NCBI GenBank assembly: GCA_018873245.2
Contig: JAEMBT020000004.1
Coordinates: forward strand, 7,357,073 to 7,421,072
Source: Archegozetes longisetosus
Lineage: Eukaryota; Arthropoda; Arachnida; Sarcoptiformes; Trhypochthoniidae
Reading direction: 5' to 3'
DNA length: 64,000 nucleotides
The notes under the pieces are model-generated. The model saw only the letters and a list, made by a program, of their open reading frames with translations. It had not been told where the DNA came from and searched no databases. Position 1 is the stretch's first letter. Every line of letters begins with the position of its first letter. The translations under genes were made by a program, and so were the position numbers. Of the stretch, positions 40,618 through 54,134 are shown in pieces.

Positions 40618-43600
40618 TTATATAACAGATTCTTTATTCCTCTCATTTTCATCTCCACTGCCACTCGATCCACTACTCAAAGAACCCACAGCTCCACCAC
40701 AAGTGCTTCCACTGGCCGTTGCGTTACATATTTGTAGTTCAATTTCAGCCAGCCTTTAATTGCAAAACAAAAACAATCAATGCAATGTATTTAATGCATT
40801 TAATATTTAGTTTTGTTTCGGACCTGTTTTCAACTTCCCATTGTTGTTGACTGAGCTTTATGGTCATGGATGCGTTTTCAGTTTCAAGGGTTAATAACCG
40901 TTCTCTCAATCGTTTGATTTCTGCGAGTAATGCTGCGTCTTGAGGGACATCCATAGTCATTGACTGGGAAAGTTGTATATGATGGCTATCATTGCTCAGT
41001 GTTGGAGATGGAGTGTGTAATGCCATTTGGTGTGGAACTGCTAAATGTGTTGATGAAACTGCAGGGCTAACACCACAAAAAGCAGGCATTGTTGAGCCAC
41101 TGATTGGTGAATGTGGATAATAGGGTCCTGAAAATAATGTGGCTTGTGGCTGAGGGGATCTCCGGTCATAGCTCATTAACTGTACGTTTGGAGATAATAG
41201 TTGTGTAGAATACATCATTTGTGACTGAGATGACGGAGGAATAGGAGAAGGACCTAGTAGTCCACTTCCAGAGTGTTGTAAAATATTTGTTCCATTATTG
41301 TTGATTCTAACGGATGTGTGCAATTGTTGCATATCAGGTCTACCACTACTGCATTCGCTTGCATTGCTCTCTGTGTCGGCCGAATCTCTCGCTGCTTTCA
41401 TATTCTTTTCTTCTCCCTTGTCCCTATCTAGTTCATCATCAGTTAGGAGTGTTGCGGTTGAGGCCGATGTCGGTTCCTTGCGGGTAATTTGCATTTCACT
41501 AACAGGCACTTTACCTCTAGATTCTACTAAACCGGGTGTACTTCGACTCCTACCCATTGCAACTGAATTGTCACAATTTGGAAACAAAAAGAAAAAATTT
41601 CTATTTAGATCAAGGAACGATCGATGCCTAAGATTGAAACATCGAAACATACTCTTCTTTAATGGTTCCTTGCGATATTTTTCTAGTCTCTTAACAGCTA
41701 TTGCTTCCAATCTAACTCTAGCGGCTGGGTAGTCTTTCAATACATCCCACATATCCTGGAGAGGAAGCAAACTGCTATTAGACTAAAATTTTAATTGGAT
41801 CTCATATAAAGTAGTGAATTACCTGCTTATTTAAGCAGAACAAATCTGAGTATCCAACTGACCGTACAGACGCTGTTCGCCTATTTCCAGCAGTTCCCAT
41901 ATTGAGTATACTTATCTCACCGAAATAACTTCCAGCCCGAAGTGTTGCCAATACTGTCTTTCCGTTATCAGTAACTACTTGTAACCTTTGGTGCAGCAAA
42001 AGTTTGAATGAGTGAAATTAATTGATTCGATTGTATAGTTAAGCACTAATACCTTCCTCTATTGACTATATACATTTCTTTGCCAACTTCTCCTTTCCGG
42101 CAAATATAATCTCCAGGACTGAACAGTACGGGTCTTAATCTGAGAACAAGTTCACAAAGAAAACCTGCTTCGGTGTTCTGAAAGATTTCGACCCGTTTTA
42201 GAGTATCGAGATGTACGTGTATAGCTATTTCTGCTTTGAGCTTATCTGTTATTGAATTTGCGATATTTCAAAAGCAATTAATGTTCTGCTGCGTGCTGTA
42301 GTTATTACTTCTTATTAATAGACTTATACCTGGAAGGCATCCGACAGATCTCTCTTCGTCTGATGACTTTTGAGTCATCCATAAATAATCAAACCATCGA
42401 ATAACTTTGGTTTGGATATGTTCTGGAACTCTCCTCATGCGCATGTATGTCTTGACAGCATCCAATTTGGCTGTGATATGAACATAGAATGACAATTATT
42501 GCTATCCTATTGTCTAGTATATCGATATATAGTATCAGTCTTCAACAAATTTATATCTATATAAAGCTTAGACTAGTTTCCCGAAAGCTTTTCTATCGAA
42601 AAATCAATATTTTCTCTAGCCTTTTCCCCTCAAATTCAATAAATGCCGTACTATTGATTGAAAAACTTTTAATTAAACAGCAATTTGCTTTCAAAACTGA
42701 TTGAAACTGTAGTTGTACTCATAAATTGAATATGCTCTATTTGACATTTTGCTCTAAAAAAGTATTGATTGCATTCTGTCGTTTTCAATATGAATCGGCA
42801 ATTGAATTGTTTTGAAAATCCAAATGTAAATTCTCTAAAATTAGCATAACACAATTTGAGAAATGTCTGTTTAAAGGGGATTTGAAGACAGTTGCAGTGA
42901 AGCGAAAAATCGAACTCAGTTTTCCGTTTTCAGTGCTATATAGTGAAAAGTATATGCAAATCAAGTTAAGAATCAAGTCGACACTGTTCTTAAAGTTTCT
43001 ATAATTATGACATTCGCTTTTATTTGATGACTTAAACTTCGCATAAACCTATGTAAATTGAATGTTGCAATAAAAAGTTTGCGCAGTCTTATAGCTTATA
43101 CAGTGTTTGCGACAATAATAAGTTTTTAAGTCTATTGTTTGATTAATTCAGAATAATTTAAGAGAAGAGGACTGTTATCCTGCTGTAACAGTTTGAGCGT
43201 CTTTAACACAACAAATAATGGGAACGAAAACCAAAAGCGATTACTGATTTTAGCATTCCCTAATATCGTAAAAGTTAATGAGAATCTAGAAGCGTTGTAA
43301 CTAAAGAAAGGTTAGCGTAAAGATTGCTAATGAATTAGATAGCAAATGGAGAAATAATGCATACCTTGGAACTCTTTACGAGCAGCACTAACATTAGTAA
43401 CAATGTTAGCCACATATCCGAGAACAGCTATGATAAAAAGAAGCGCTCGTTTATTCACTCGTTCTAAGGGCATAATCATTAGTCTTTACAAACTTGCAAA
43501 TAGAAAAAGACCAAAAACTAATTCCATAATTAAAAATGAGTATTCGCCTTTAGTTCTTGGTGTCGGCAAATCACCTGAAATTAACAGACAATCAGAAGTT

Positions 43601-46600
43601 TATAGCGATTGACTTAGAAGAGCAACTCACCTATTGTTGTCAAAGCTAGAACAGACCAATACATAGCACTATATATGAGATGATACACAGAAAAATTAAA
43701 AGCAAATATTGCTTACAATATTGTTTATCTACTCACTGAAGATAATCACATTGTACTCCTTTGCAATTTGCCTCATTCTTTGGATCAATAAACCAATCTC
43801 TTGATCCGAATCCATCGTTTTTATGTATTATTTGACATAAGCAAGCATTCCAGTGAAAAATAACTAAAATATAATGAGTTAGAGATAGAGTCCTAAAGAC
43901 ATTTGGATAATTAGTATGTCTTTCTGTGCGATCAAGAAATGCCCAAAATCTATAAATTTTAACTAATCGAAAACATCTTAATATTGATTTGAAGCCAATA
44001 GATAAGTAAAGGAAGTCTAGTGGCAACAGACACAAGCAGTCAATGTAGAACATTGTGCAGTTCATGTAGTGCTGACGAAGTTTAATACCATCGGTTTGAA
44101 GCACACCTTCTTCTAAATAACCAGTTCGAAAATGGACTGCAATGTCCAGTATGTAAATAAAGTCAGATAAATAGTCGAATGCAAACCAAGTGCCAACTGT
44201 CTGATCACTTATTTCTTGAAAAGCACATCGATATATAATGGTCCAGAAGTTGTAAAGGAATGCCACACTCACAACCATTGACCAATAGTAACACAAACGT
44301 CCAGATGGATCAAACACAAAAGACCAGTTGCAGCCCCCCCTATCACTACCTGAAGTCGAGGTCTCCCATCTTTCAAACTCTTTTTTTATCTCTTTTCTTC
44401 GAAGTTCTCTGGTTTTCTTGGGTATTTCGAGATCTGAACTGACGTGGGCTCTGTTTATGAAGCCTTTCGATGTAATAAAATAAAAATATATACATTATAT
44501 GTTTGCTTAGATATGCGGACTTCAGTTCAATTAATGTAAATAAAATCATGCATAAAGATCTCAAAAAGCCGTAGAGCAGTCTTTTTTTAGTTTGAATATT
44601 ATACTAAATCCTAACTCCTATAAGAGACAAATATTGTACATGAGATGGAAATTTTTGCTCTATTGAAGGCAACTTTTCATTAGTTCTTATAATATAATAA
44701 AATGCTTATCGAATTATGTTCGCTCATATGACTCTCGTGCTACAAAAGCTTTGGAATATATCCCTCGAGTCTCTATCGTTGCCAACAGAGCAAAATTCGT
44801 TACTAGACTTAACAATCTTGGAGTCAGTTGGAAAAAACTATGCTAGAAAATAGTAATTTAGTTTTCACACATTTTAGTCAACTAGAATTGACACAAATAT
44901 GCAATATCTACGGTTTGGTTACTTTTTATCTGTTTTGTTGCTACACCAAAAGCATTTATAATTGTTTCACTTTACTGTAAATAAATGCATCAAATCGTGT
45001 CTGCAAATATTGCGTACATTTCAATACTTAAAAGTGATTGAGTTGCACTAAAATAGTTTGACTTCAAAAGCAAGAAGTGTTCAAAACACTTTTGCCATTT
45101 TAACAGTCACTTAACAGCACTTTTACATTTGAACAATTTTGAAAACATTTTACGTGACAAAACAGTTGAATCGAGTGAAATGCAGTATATTTTAAGTAAG
45201 CTATGATTCGAAAAAGATATTTTAGAAGAACAACACTTACCAGCCATGGAGCCACGAGACTTCTTCTTAGCATCGCCTCCTCTGCCATTTCCCATGTAAG
45301 TTCCAACTCCAGTGAGACCACTTACACCACCAGTGGACTGTTGGAATTTGCTGGTAACAGTTTCTATCAAAGATTGTCGCGAAGCACACTTTACTTTTAA
45401 CTTTTGGCCGTCGGCAGGTCTGGCAGATATAATGCTAGTGGAAGCCAATGCTGGAGGAGTTTGCGACAGTGAAGGCCGCGTTGGTATACTAGTTGTGCTC
45501 AAAGCCCTGTATTCTCTGCCAAATAGACAAACTCCATTATTCATTTTTGGCCAATGCAATTTCTTAGAACACAACTAAAATAAAAGTTCCTTATTGTCCT
45601 TTATTTGCAGCGCAGCTAATCACACATTTGTCTGTCTACGTGTTTAAGCACAGTAATCACTCACTCAGTAATCACTGATAAAGTGATTGCAAATTTTCAT
45701 AAAGTAATCCACAGTTTTCGCAAAGTGATCGCAAACAACACAGTTTATGGTTTTTTGATTAACTTTCAATTGGTATTATTAAATTTGTAGCTTACAGTAA
45801 ATAAATTGCATCAAATAAAGCTTAACTATTGCTAAAGAATTGAAAGGCTTTGTATCGAGAGAAAAATCGATAAATTCAAATCCAACAAATTCTTATTTGT
45901 GCGTTAGAACTGAAGCGAAACAGTTTGCGAACCAGTGCTTCAGATTTTTCATCAATCTCAAGTATCTCAGAATGAATGTGGTCGGAAAAAGTAAAGCGTG
46001 GGTTAAGTAACACAATACGAATATTGAGGTATTATTTAAAATGTGAAAGCGATAGCAGACCGCATTTGTTTCTATTACCTTAGATTGAAAACAATGTTCA
46101 TAATGTATGGCTCGTGCATTTCGGGTCTTCAAACTAAATCAAATATTCCATATGAGTGTGCGTTTTACAGTCTCAGCTACGATATGAACCAATAAGTCCT
46201 TATATTAAATTCAAAGCATTCGCCAACAATAAGTTATCTTTTTTTCGTGAAAATAAATATTTTAGAGCTAAAGCGTTTATGAAGCCATTCGTTTGGTTCA
46301 GATCACAAATACATACTAACAAAATGAGTTGGGATAGAACTTGTCAATCTTGTCAATAATTATGTTAAGTTAAAAGTGTTATTTGTTTTTCATATAGAAA
46401 AACAATAATATTTTGATGCATATATACATAAAAGAACAGCTCCCTAAAGAATTGTCGCTATTTTCTAGCTTCTGGATGCATTTTGCCATTAAATAACATA
46501 TCTTTAGGGGATTAATGAACAGAAATTATTTATGTATTTTTTTTATAAAAGCATTTCTTGTGCTCTTTTTAAATTTGATGAGTTTTTGTTTAGGTTACTT

Positions 46601-47520
46601 AGCGTAAGATGTATTAAAGTGCTATTTCAGCTCAATTTATTTGGGATTAAGCAATGCCATCAGAAAGTTTAGACATATTTTAAATTAAGGTTTTATGTTT
46701 GGCATAAATGAATAAGTTTGTGCTAACTGCAAGTATTGTGTGGTTTATTAGAACGAAGTGCAATAATAAATCAAATCAGAATAACCTATGATTTAGTGAG
46801 AAAGCGTAGATTATTGTTTAGTTGACGTTTTATTGGTTTTATTCCTGCCTAAAACTACAATACTATCAGATAAATCCATTCGAAAAGAGGGCTAATAAAA
46901 AGATTAGTTTTATTATTCAACATATAAGCAGATGAGAGATTATAGTTAAGTTTGATCTGAGCGACATTAATATTTGATGAATTAATTATCTGATAAAGCA
47001 GGAGCTAAGCTTAATATAAGTATATATATATATATATATATATATGAAAGTGTGATCATTTCATACTGCAGTACTGATTCAATTTATCGCTGCGTGTCAT
47101 ATAACAAGGATAGGAGGATGTCATAATGTAAAACAATTATTATGACAAAAATCAGAGCATCAACATATCAATTATAATATTAGAGTGATTATTATGTTAT
47201 TCTCAGCCAATCTAGTCTAGTGATAACAAGAAAACATACCTTTGGACAATGCTGACACCTCCTAAGGAAGAAGTGATGAGTCTGGATCCTTCGACGCCAC
47301 CCGCTGATGTGATAATTCCCGGAACAACTCTTGGTCCATTAGCAGTAGTGAGCTGTCCGCTTCCGTATCTAACGTTTTCAGGCGCAGCATTGCTGATAAC
47401 GGCTACTTCATCTAAGTCGTCATCTAAATGCCTTGTACTGCACGGCGTATACTTTACAATCTTTCCTGAATCTCTTCCGCCCGATCTGAGAGAACTGGCT
47501 AATGAGATCTTCTTAATCAT
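40618..47520 (-). CDS. Cngl: CNGL-type cyclic-nucleotide-gated cation channel
   Basis: CNG channels open on cyclic-nucleotide binding; the CNGL branch is known from insects. Exons: 47520-47240, 45515-45241, 44463-43737, 43668-43631, 43574-43494, 43427-43365, 42470-42330, 42245-42053, 41985-41823, 41755-41653, 41562-40824 and 40753-40618. They total 2940 nt, 979 aa. S1-S5 are in exon 3 ([12 protein letters not shown] to the pore turret). The pore helix and filter are [15 protein letters not shown]6 runs to [14 protein letters not shown], followed by the C-linker ([23 protein letters not shown]). The cyclic-nucleotide-binding domain has the FGEISIL and [11 protein letters not shown] phosphate-cassette blocks. 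The long tail holds a Ser/Pro-rich part and a leucine-zipper-like coiled coil (about [19 protein letters not shown]). The ATG at 47520 is the first in frame. The true start or upstream exons may lie further right, since acceptor-like AGs exist there. Confidence 0.9.
41563..41652 (-). other. 90-nt in-frame intron of the CNGL-type gene
   Basis: GTATGT donor after 41653 and CAG acceptor before 41562. Its length is a multiple of three and it contains no in-frame stop. If retained it would add 30 residues between PLKK and [11 protein letters not shown]. Removing it restores the conserved family joint ([11 protein letters not shown]). Confidence 0.8.
44464..45240 (-). other. CNGL intron 2
   Basis: Intron of about 780 nt with a GTAAGT donor and AAAG acceptor. 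AT-rich, nothing else recognised. Confidence 0.8.
45516..47239 (-). other. CNGL intron 1
   Basis: Intron of about 1.7 kb with a GTATGT donor. It contains a (TA)n run at 47021-47045 and imperfect GTGATTGC/GTAATC direct repeats near 45650-45740. No exon was recognised. Confidence 0.75.
47021..47045. repeat. (TA)n microsatellite
   Basis: About twelve TA dinucleotides inside the first modelled CNGL intron. Confidence 0.9.
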
Positions 47521-49838
47521 ATTGTGATATAGTAGATATTTGAAGTTTGCATAGCCATAGTGATTACCATATGAGTTACTCTTAATCTAATAAGTTGTGT
47601 ACTTCTCTACATCTATATAGCTGTCGTTAACTTAATTAATTGAAATGTCACTTTTTAGTATAATATTGTGAATCCTCAAAAGGATAGTTATTTTCTCTGT
47701 CAATTATTAATTTAAATCTATTTTTAAACTGTTCACCATTTAATAAATTGAGCCGAAATGAATTTTTTCTCAAAATAAATGTCATATCGCTGTCACTTGA
47801 CGTCTAATGTGATTAAAATGAGATGCCATTCGTTTAGCAGATCATAAGTTAACGTTTCATTTAATTGAATTGTTTCAAATGTTGCCGTTTTTAGATGGTC
47901 AGCTCATGAAAATATGAAGCATTTTGAGGAATTGATTTTGTCGAATCAATTTTTCATGCGGAGCACAAATAAACTGCGAAAATATTGTGCACAAAACTAC
48001 AGTAAATACATAGAATAAGAAAATGTTTAAACTACAACTAAGCAAATATCCATAACTGAATCTTATTTGAAAAAGGTCCAATCTACAACTAGTATACCCC
48101 TATTTTGCGTTCTTTACTCAAAAATATCCCTAATTATGGCCAAATTTCAATCGAATTACGAGTAAGAGTGAAAAAAGTCAATTATCAATAAGAGATTTTG
48201 TTGCACTAGTTTCAGGTGATAAACATTTGACGAAAGCAGTTATATATTGAGGCGAAAATAATCTATTAGTAAACTCACAGTTTGAGGAATAAGTCGATAA
48301 TCCGAATGAGGTTACATATTATTATATTTATAGTTTGGTTGAATGCCAAAACTAAACTCAATGTTTGGTCTCTTGTTTTCGTTTACAGATACAGTTCGTA
48401 GATACCGCATAACTGTTTCTCATCACATCAAAATATATGAGTAATTATGATTATTTTTATTATTTTTATTATTTTTATTATTTTTACTATTTCTGTCTTT
48501 AATCAAATCCATACCCCAATTTTGTCCACTGACATGAAACCAATTTTTCATAACTACAGCTTCGATACTGTCCAACACATAGCATGTTAATCAATACAAG
48601 CAGGTTTATAATTTGGTATTTGGAGTTTGCTTTAGAACCACTTCAGTTTATCACTAATGAAAATCCGTCGCATTCAAGCTTCAATTGGATATAATGAAAA
48701 TATCTTTATTTAGTGAACTGAATCAAGGAACAAGTGGTGACTAAACTGAACAATACGTACTGGATAGATATTTATGAAAAACTGCTTCACTGGATTAGCA
48801 TTATTTACGAATAAATAATGTTTAGAGTGATTATAAGTTTATCAAAATAAAAGCTCTTCTTATAGAAACACTTTCCATCGCAGTCCTTGTTTTGATATAT
48901 ATTTAAGAGTTTTTTCATTTTTGTCTTTTACACAATAGTTGGCGATTGCGTGGCTCAAAGCGATGCTCCATTTGGATAAAAGATGAAGAGAGCATAAAAG
49001 GGCAACAATGCATTGCACCGAAGCATTCAATTATATATTTTAGGTGATTCTTATTCAATAAAATGCAAATACTTTAAACAACTCACATGTCAACAGCTAT
49101 GGCAACTAAACTCTTATGAAAGGATGGCAATTGAAATTTTGATCCAGCAATATATTTGGCTCATCGACATCATAACTCATATACTACATAAAAGAATGCC
49201 ACATCAAAATATATGGATTGAAGACTAGCCGCAAACAGTGGGTTGGGTTCAGTTTAGTTCATTTTCAGGTTGCGCTCAAATACTCAAAATGAATCACAAT
49301 CTGAATGTGTGCGAATCTGAAACGATCAATAAGTTTTACGTTCTTATCTAATAAAATCATTTAAATATACCCTTTTAATGCATGATAAGAATATTCTGAG
49401 ATTTAACTCAACTCTTATAGTTGTACTGAAGCTAAGTATTATGGAGGATCGTGGACATGTCAATTATGATTAGCGTTTCTCCCCTGAAATAACACTTGAC
49501 TGTTGTGTTGAAAAAACTCAATAGTATTTTGATTGATAGCATTAGTGTGTTTGGCAAAATGTGCAAAATATGAAATTTGAACGCATATCAAGTGAAGTAA
49601 AGCAAATCGAAAGTTACGATTGAAATATAGATATTTTTAATATATTCTCATTTCACTTGAATAAAGGTAGTGAAAAAATGTCTGAATAATGAGTAAATAC
49701 AGTATATATAATAAAATTATAATCTGACAAAAGTTATCATCGCTTATAGAAATAATGAAAATTTACAACTAAGATAAATACATGGCTTATAAAAATAGTT
49801 TAAAAAGAGTTACAAAAACTGTTCAAAATAATGCACAG
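47521..49838. other. interval between ECT2 and the CNGL-type gene
   Basis: About 2.3 kb of AT-rich DNA. It may contain the CNGL promoter and 5' exons, but no coding exon could be proven. It includes a short 9-bp tandem array at 48451. Confidence 0.5.
48451..48486. repeat. TTATTTTTA 9-bp tandem repeat
   Basis: Four exact head-to-tail copies, then a degenerate fifth. Confidence 0.9.
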
Positions 49839-52800
49839 TTATTGTTGCATATCCTGTTCAGTAATTGTGGGGCACTTCTTTTTTCGAGGCGCCGGAGTTG
49901 TAGGAAGACTGAAGTTTCCATCACTCTCTATATCAAGATTTTCCTGTCAAGTTCAGAGCATATCACTTAATTAAACAGTATCTACAAGTTAGACAATCAA
50001 AAAGTCATTTCTCAACCATGCTTTCAATTAAATCAAATTCAAATCAGACTTACATTTAAACTAGTCATTGAACCCAAATATCGCGGAGAACCGCGATTTG
50101 GAAGACCCATAGGACTGAGCAAATGAGAAAATGCACGACTTATCCTTCGGGACGATGAGGGTGATGATGGGGGCAGTGATGACTGAGGCACGTGTAGAGA
50201 ATCTAAAGACGTTGCCGGTAGTAATGACTGTCTTCGAACTGAAAAGGTTCGGTTCAATTTTTCTTTGGTCCTCATTATTGCATATCTACAGTCAAAATGT
50301 AGAACAATCTAGTCTTAACAATTCTTACATGAAGATCAACAAACACTTACTTTGATTTACTGACAGAGCGAGCGATCGTGTTTGCATATGAGAAATCCAA
50401 TGATTTGAACGAAGTTTGTCCGATTAGATTCTCCTTTAACAATAGAAAAACGACAATCAGCTTTGTAATTAAACTAAAAGTTAAGCTATTAAACCTGTTG
50501 TCCGTTAGGCAGTTGTTGTTCACATAGGGTTTGTAAAATATTATTCAAAAACTTTTCTTTAGTTATTTCTTGATCTTTTACCATGAAAGGATATGCAGGA
50601 AATGAACGGTCGGAACCTTTCGGATGAGTTATTATAGCAAAGGCATTCTGAAATTCTGTGTTCAACAAATCAAATGTTAACTTGGATCGACTATTCAACT
50701 ATTTGCTAGTGTTGAACGCATACCCTCTGAATTTGTAGATTCATTGAAAATATATTTAATATTTTCCAATTCAATAGTTTCGATGTGTTTGTACGACTTC
50801 TTTGAGTGTTTCTTGATGCCCGCAGAATTGGTATGATTATTTGCTGAGCCTTTATAGGACAGAGAGTTTGTGCGCTTCAGAGTTCGCTTTTTACATAACT
50901 GTAAAATAAAATTATATTAACTTGTCGAATACAACCAACAGTTAACAAAATTATTTATGTGAAACACTTACAACCATTCTATCGGTGAATAAAAGCAAAC
51001 TAAACAAATAGTTTTCAAACTTATTTATTTCCTTGCATTCATTGCTTTCGCTTCTTATTAATAACTTAACGTCACATTTAGAAATAAAATGACGATTTGA
51101 CGATAAAAGAGTTGCTGGACAGTCCTCAATATCGTTCACTATATCAAACATTTCAATTTGTCCTTCAGTTTTCTTCTTTTCTTTATTTATTTTTCTAATA
51201 AACGACAAATTAATTTGTAATCTGCTTCGAATTAAGACAACTATAAAGCTTTATTCAACTCAATGACTTACTTATTAACTTCTATTATCGTATTTAAAGC
51301 TTCATTTAATGATTTGTAATCGGGTTTCGTTTCATCAGTTTTTTTAAGCAATGCTATGGATATTAATGAAAACAAATTTTGAATAATTTAAAATCATCGT
51401 TTTCTATGAACTCAAATCTTATGAAATACCTTTCAAATACATTTCTACTCTCGGAAGTCGTTGTATTGGATTTATGAGCAGTTCTTGTAGAGTTTGTTTA
51501 CCACATTCCGGCTCTTTTTGCGAGACCTTCATTTGGGGTTTAAAAATAAACTTAAAATATCTAACTATTAAACAAAGTTAACTTTTTATTACCTTTAGAA
51601 ATGAATTGAATTTTGGGTATTTTTCAATGCATTCATCGATCATCTCTTTTGTTTTTTCATAATAATTAACATATTGTGGATATGCCGTCAAAAATGAGTG
51701 TGACTTGAAGATTAATAATTAAATCTGGATTAGTTTAAGCTACAATCAATAGAATTGATTCACTCACATGTTCTAGAAACACTTTTCCAATCTCGTTGTC
51801 TTCACTCCAGTTTTGAATTATTCTTTCAAGTTTTGAGAGCAATTTTTCATGGACTTCAATGATTGGTGGCAAACAACCGAATATAGTCTTAATTTCTATC
51901 TCATTGGGGAATTGTCCGGGAAGTTGATGGTTTTTCAGCGGTTCTCTGAAGATCTTCATTGAAAAATTTTGATAATTAATACAATAGGCTAATAAATATA
52001 TCTATACTTTGAACGAAATGTTAATTGATTGGCACATTATATATTTGATACCTTGATAATAGCTTTCAGTATGTTAACATAATTGGTTTCCGTTTGACAA
52101 AGTTCTAAACAAATGTTGTAAGTGACTGACTGTTTTCTCATGTCCGGTGTTTTCTTTTCACCGTCCAACTGTGACTTTGCTGTAGAAAAATATGATTAAA
52201 TTTTTCTCTTTTTGAATAGTCATTCAAGCGAAAACATACAAATTCCAGAGTTATCCATAGAAAAAGAAGAGTCGTAGTTAGGACTCAATATTAATAAAGA
52301 GTTTCTGCTAACGGATGGACGGAAGGCCACAGGCGTTCGACACATATTTCTAGATTTCTGAACATATATTTGATCATTAAAAAGTGATCATTTCAATATT
52401 TTTTTTCATTAAACTTACAAAGCATTGAAATGGTTCTTCGTCTTCACGGTATTGTATATTAATAGAGTCAGTGAACCACTAAGAAATAGGAAAATAATAT
52501 AACTGAACATCTTGTGATAGATTGAAAAAACTTACGTTCTTAAAGACAACGTATTCAGGAATCTTCTCATATTTTTCGAAATCCAAATTGATTTGTTCGC
52601 CTTTACAGGCATTGAGAACGAAATGCGTACAATTCTCGTCATCCGGTTCAACAACTTGTCCGCCATTATCTACTGTCAGCTTTTCCATTTTAGTTCTTTC
52701 TTCCAAATCAGATGGATTATCATTACAAAAATCGATAAATGCCAGACGCAAACCATAAAATGGCTTTATTTTGAACTTCGAAATATGATTTGGATCGCGT

Positions 52801-54134
52801 GCATCAAATTCTGGATTAGATTTTTGTTCCCACAAGTCATCGATCCATTCTTTAAATACGATCGGAATTCCGTATATGACGGCATACTATCAATTGATAG
52901 GTTAAATATAATCGAATTAAGGAGTAATCAAATAGAGCCTAAGTGTAGACTAAGTTTAAGTTGAGTCTAGTCCGAAAACTAAGCAACAAAATGAAACTCA
53001 CTCTATAGTTATCTGAGTCAGTTCTGCTTTCAATCAAATGCGTTCTGTCAAACGATTTGCCACTTTTCATATCTTTCCGACTCTGACCGCCCATAAAGCG
53101 AATGAGATTTAAATATCTGTTGACAACATCCTATTGTGTATTGTTTTTGATTAAAGCTCTTTCCATGAACTAGTGATAAAACAACTTGTTACTCACTGTT
53201 TGATTCTTATCTTTGATCGAAGGGAAGCATACGATGAAATCTTTCATAAAATAGTTGTACAGCGGATGTTTGGGTAATGGCAAAGGCTATCAAGACATTC
53301 AAATTTGAACCTAATTTTCCAATAATCAGTTATGTCGATTGATAACTTACGGTATTCTGTTCTATACATTCTTTCAACACAATATCACTAATTATTGGTT
53401 TCTTAGATTTCATCAATTTTTCGAAAACATCTCCAAAGAATGTTTTGGTCACGTAAAGACAATTTTCTTGAAATTGTTCTCTTGAAATAGCATTTTGATC
53501 AATGAGCTCAAACGCCACTTTAAAGTGCTATGAATTTTGGACAAACATTATATTTATTTGAATACATGGCTGAAAAGTAAGCCAAAGTTATTTACAATTC
53601 ATTTGAACGAATAAATGGTGTATTGGGCACAAAAAATGATATGTAATAAGAAGCAATTTGAATGCAGTTAGAAATGAGTTGATTTTTAAGTAAAGTAGAA
53701 AGTGTTTACCAGTTACGAAAGCCTTACTAATCAAAAATGAAATAAAACACAAAATGCTTTCGCATAAATGATCGTGTGCTATATTTTCATATTATATACA
53801 TTAGAGATAACTATTAAGCGTATAATTACATGAATGAACAAACACAGAGCTACAATTGTGATCTATATAACTGTTGAACACATTAATGAATTGAATACAT
53901 GCTAGCAATCAACGTTAGTGTTAGGGAAGTGACACATAAGTCACACAATCATTGTATACCATAAATAGCTTCACAACAATTCATCCAATTATTAACACTT
54001 CATTTAGACATCAATAGAAATATATCTCAAATCTTATAATAAGCGTTACTTACTTGAGAAGCTATTGTTATTATGGGATCATCTTTAAGTTGTTGGTCAA
54101 TTATAATTAATTTGTTTATAATATTATAATTCAT
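49839..54134 (-). CDS. ECT2: ECT2/pebble Rho guanine-nucleotide exchange factor
   Basis: ECT2 (pebble in Drosophila) activates RhoA at the cell equator to start cytokinesis and binds centralspindlin through its BRCT repeats. Exons: 54134-54054, 53527-53351, 53286-53197, 53130-53002, 52886-52536, 52478-52419, 52357-52240, 52179-52052, 51953-51768, 51703-51593, 51526-51430, 51353-51272, 51194-50972, 50898-50724, 50655-50495, 50433-50351, 50285-50054 and 49943-49839. They total 2589 nt, 862 aa. BRCT0 is at about 20-95, BRCT1 at about 98-180 (YAVIYGIPIVFKEWIDDLW) and BRCT2 to about 300 (ENCTHFVLNA, KNWFTDSI). DH is at about 345-545 (CQTETNYVNIL, EIKTIFGCLPPI, ELLINPIQRLPRV). PH is at about 560-735. 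The Ser-rich tail ends in a basic PRKKKCP cluster that could be a nuclear-localisation signal. The length is close to the human protein's. The start is the only in-frame ATG of the first exon. Confidence 0.95.

Noticed and set aside
41298..41732. 144-codon plus-strand frame rich in Ser/Leu
   Set aside because: Antisense of the Ser/Pro-rich CNGL tail exon; no family similarity.
40745..41770. Single 341-codon exon for the CNGL tail
   Set aside because: It contains a consensus 90-nt GTATGT...CAG intron, and its removal restores the conserved family sequence; the frame also runs past the donor at 40824.
49013..49228. 71-codon plus-strand frame
   Set aside because: No ATG start, AT-driven composition and no recognisable motif.
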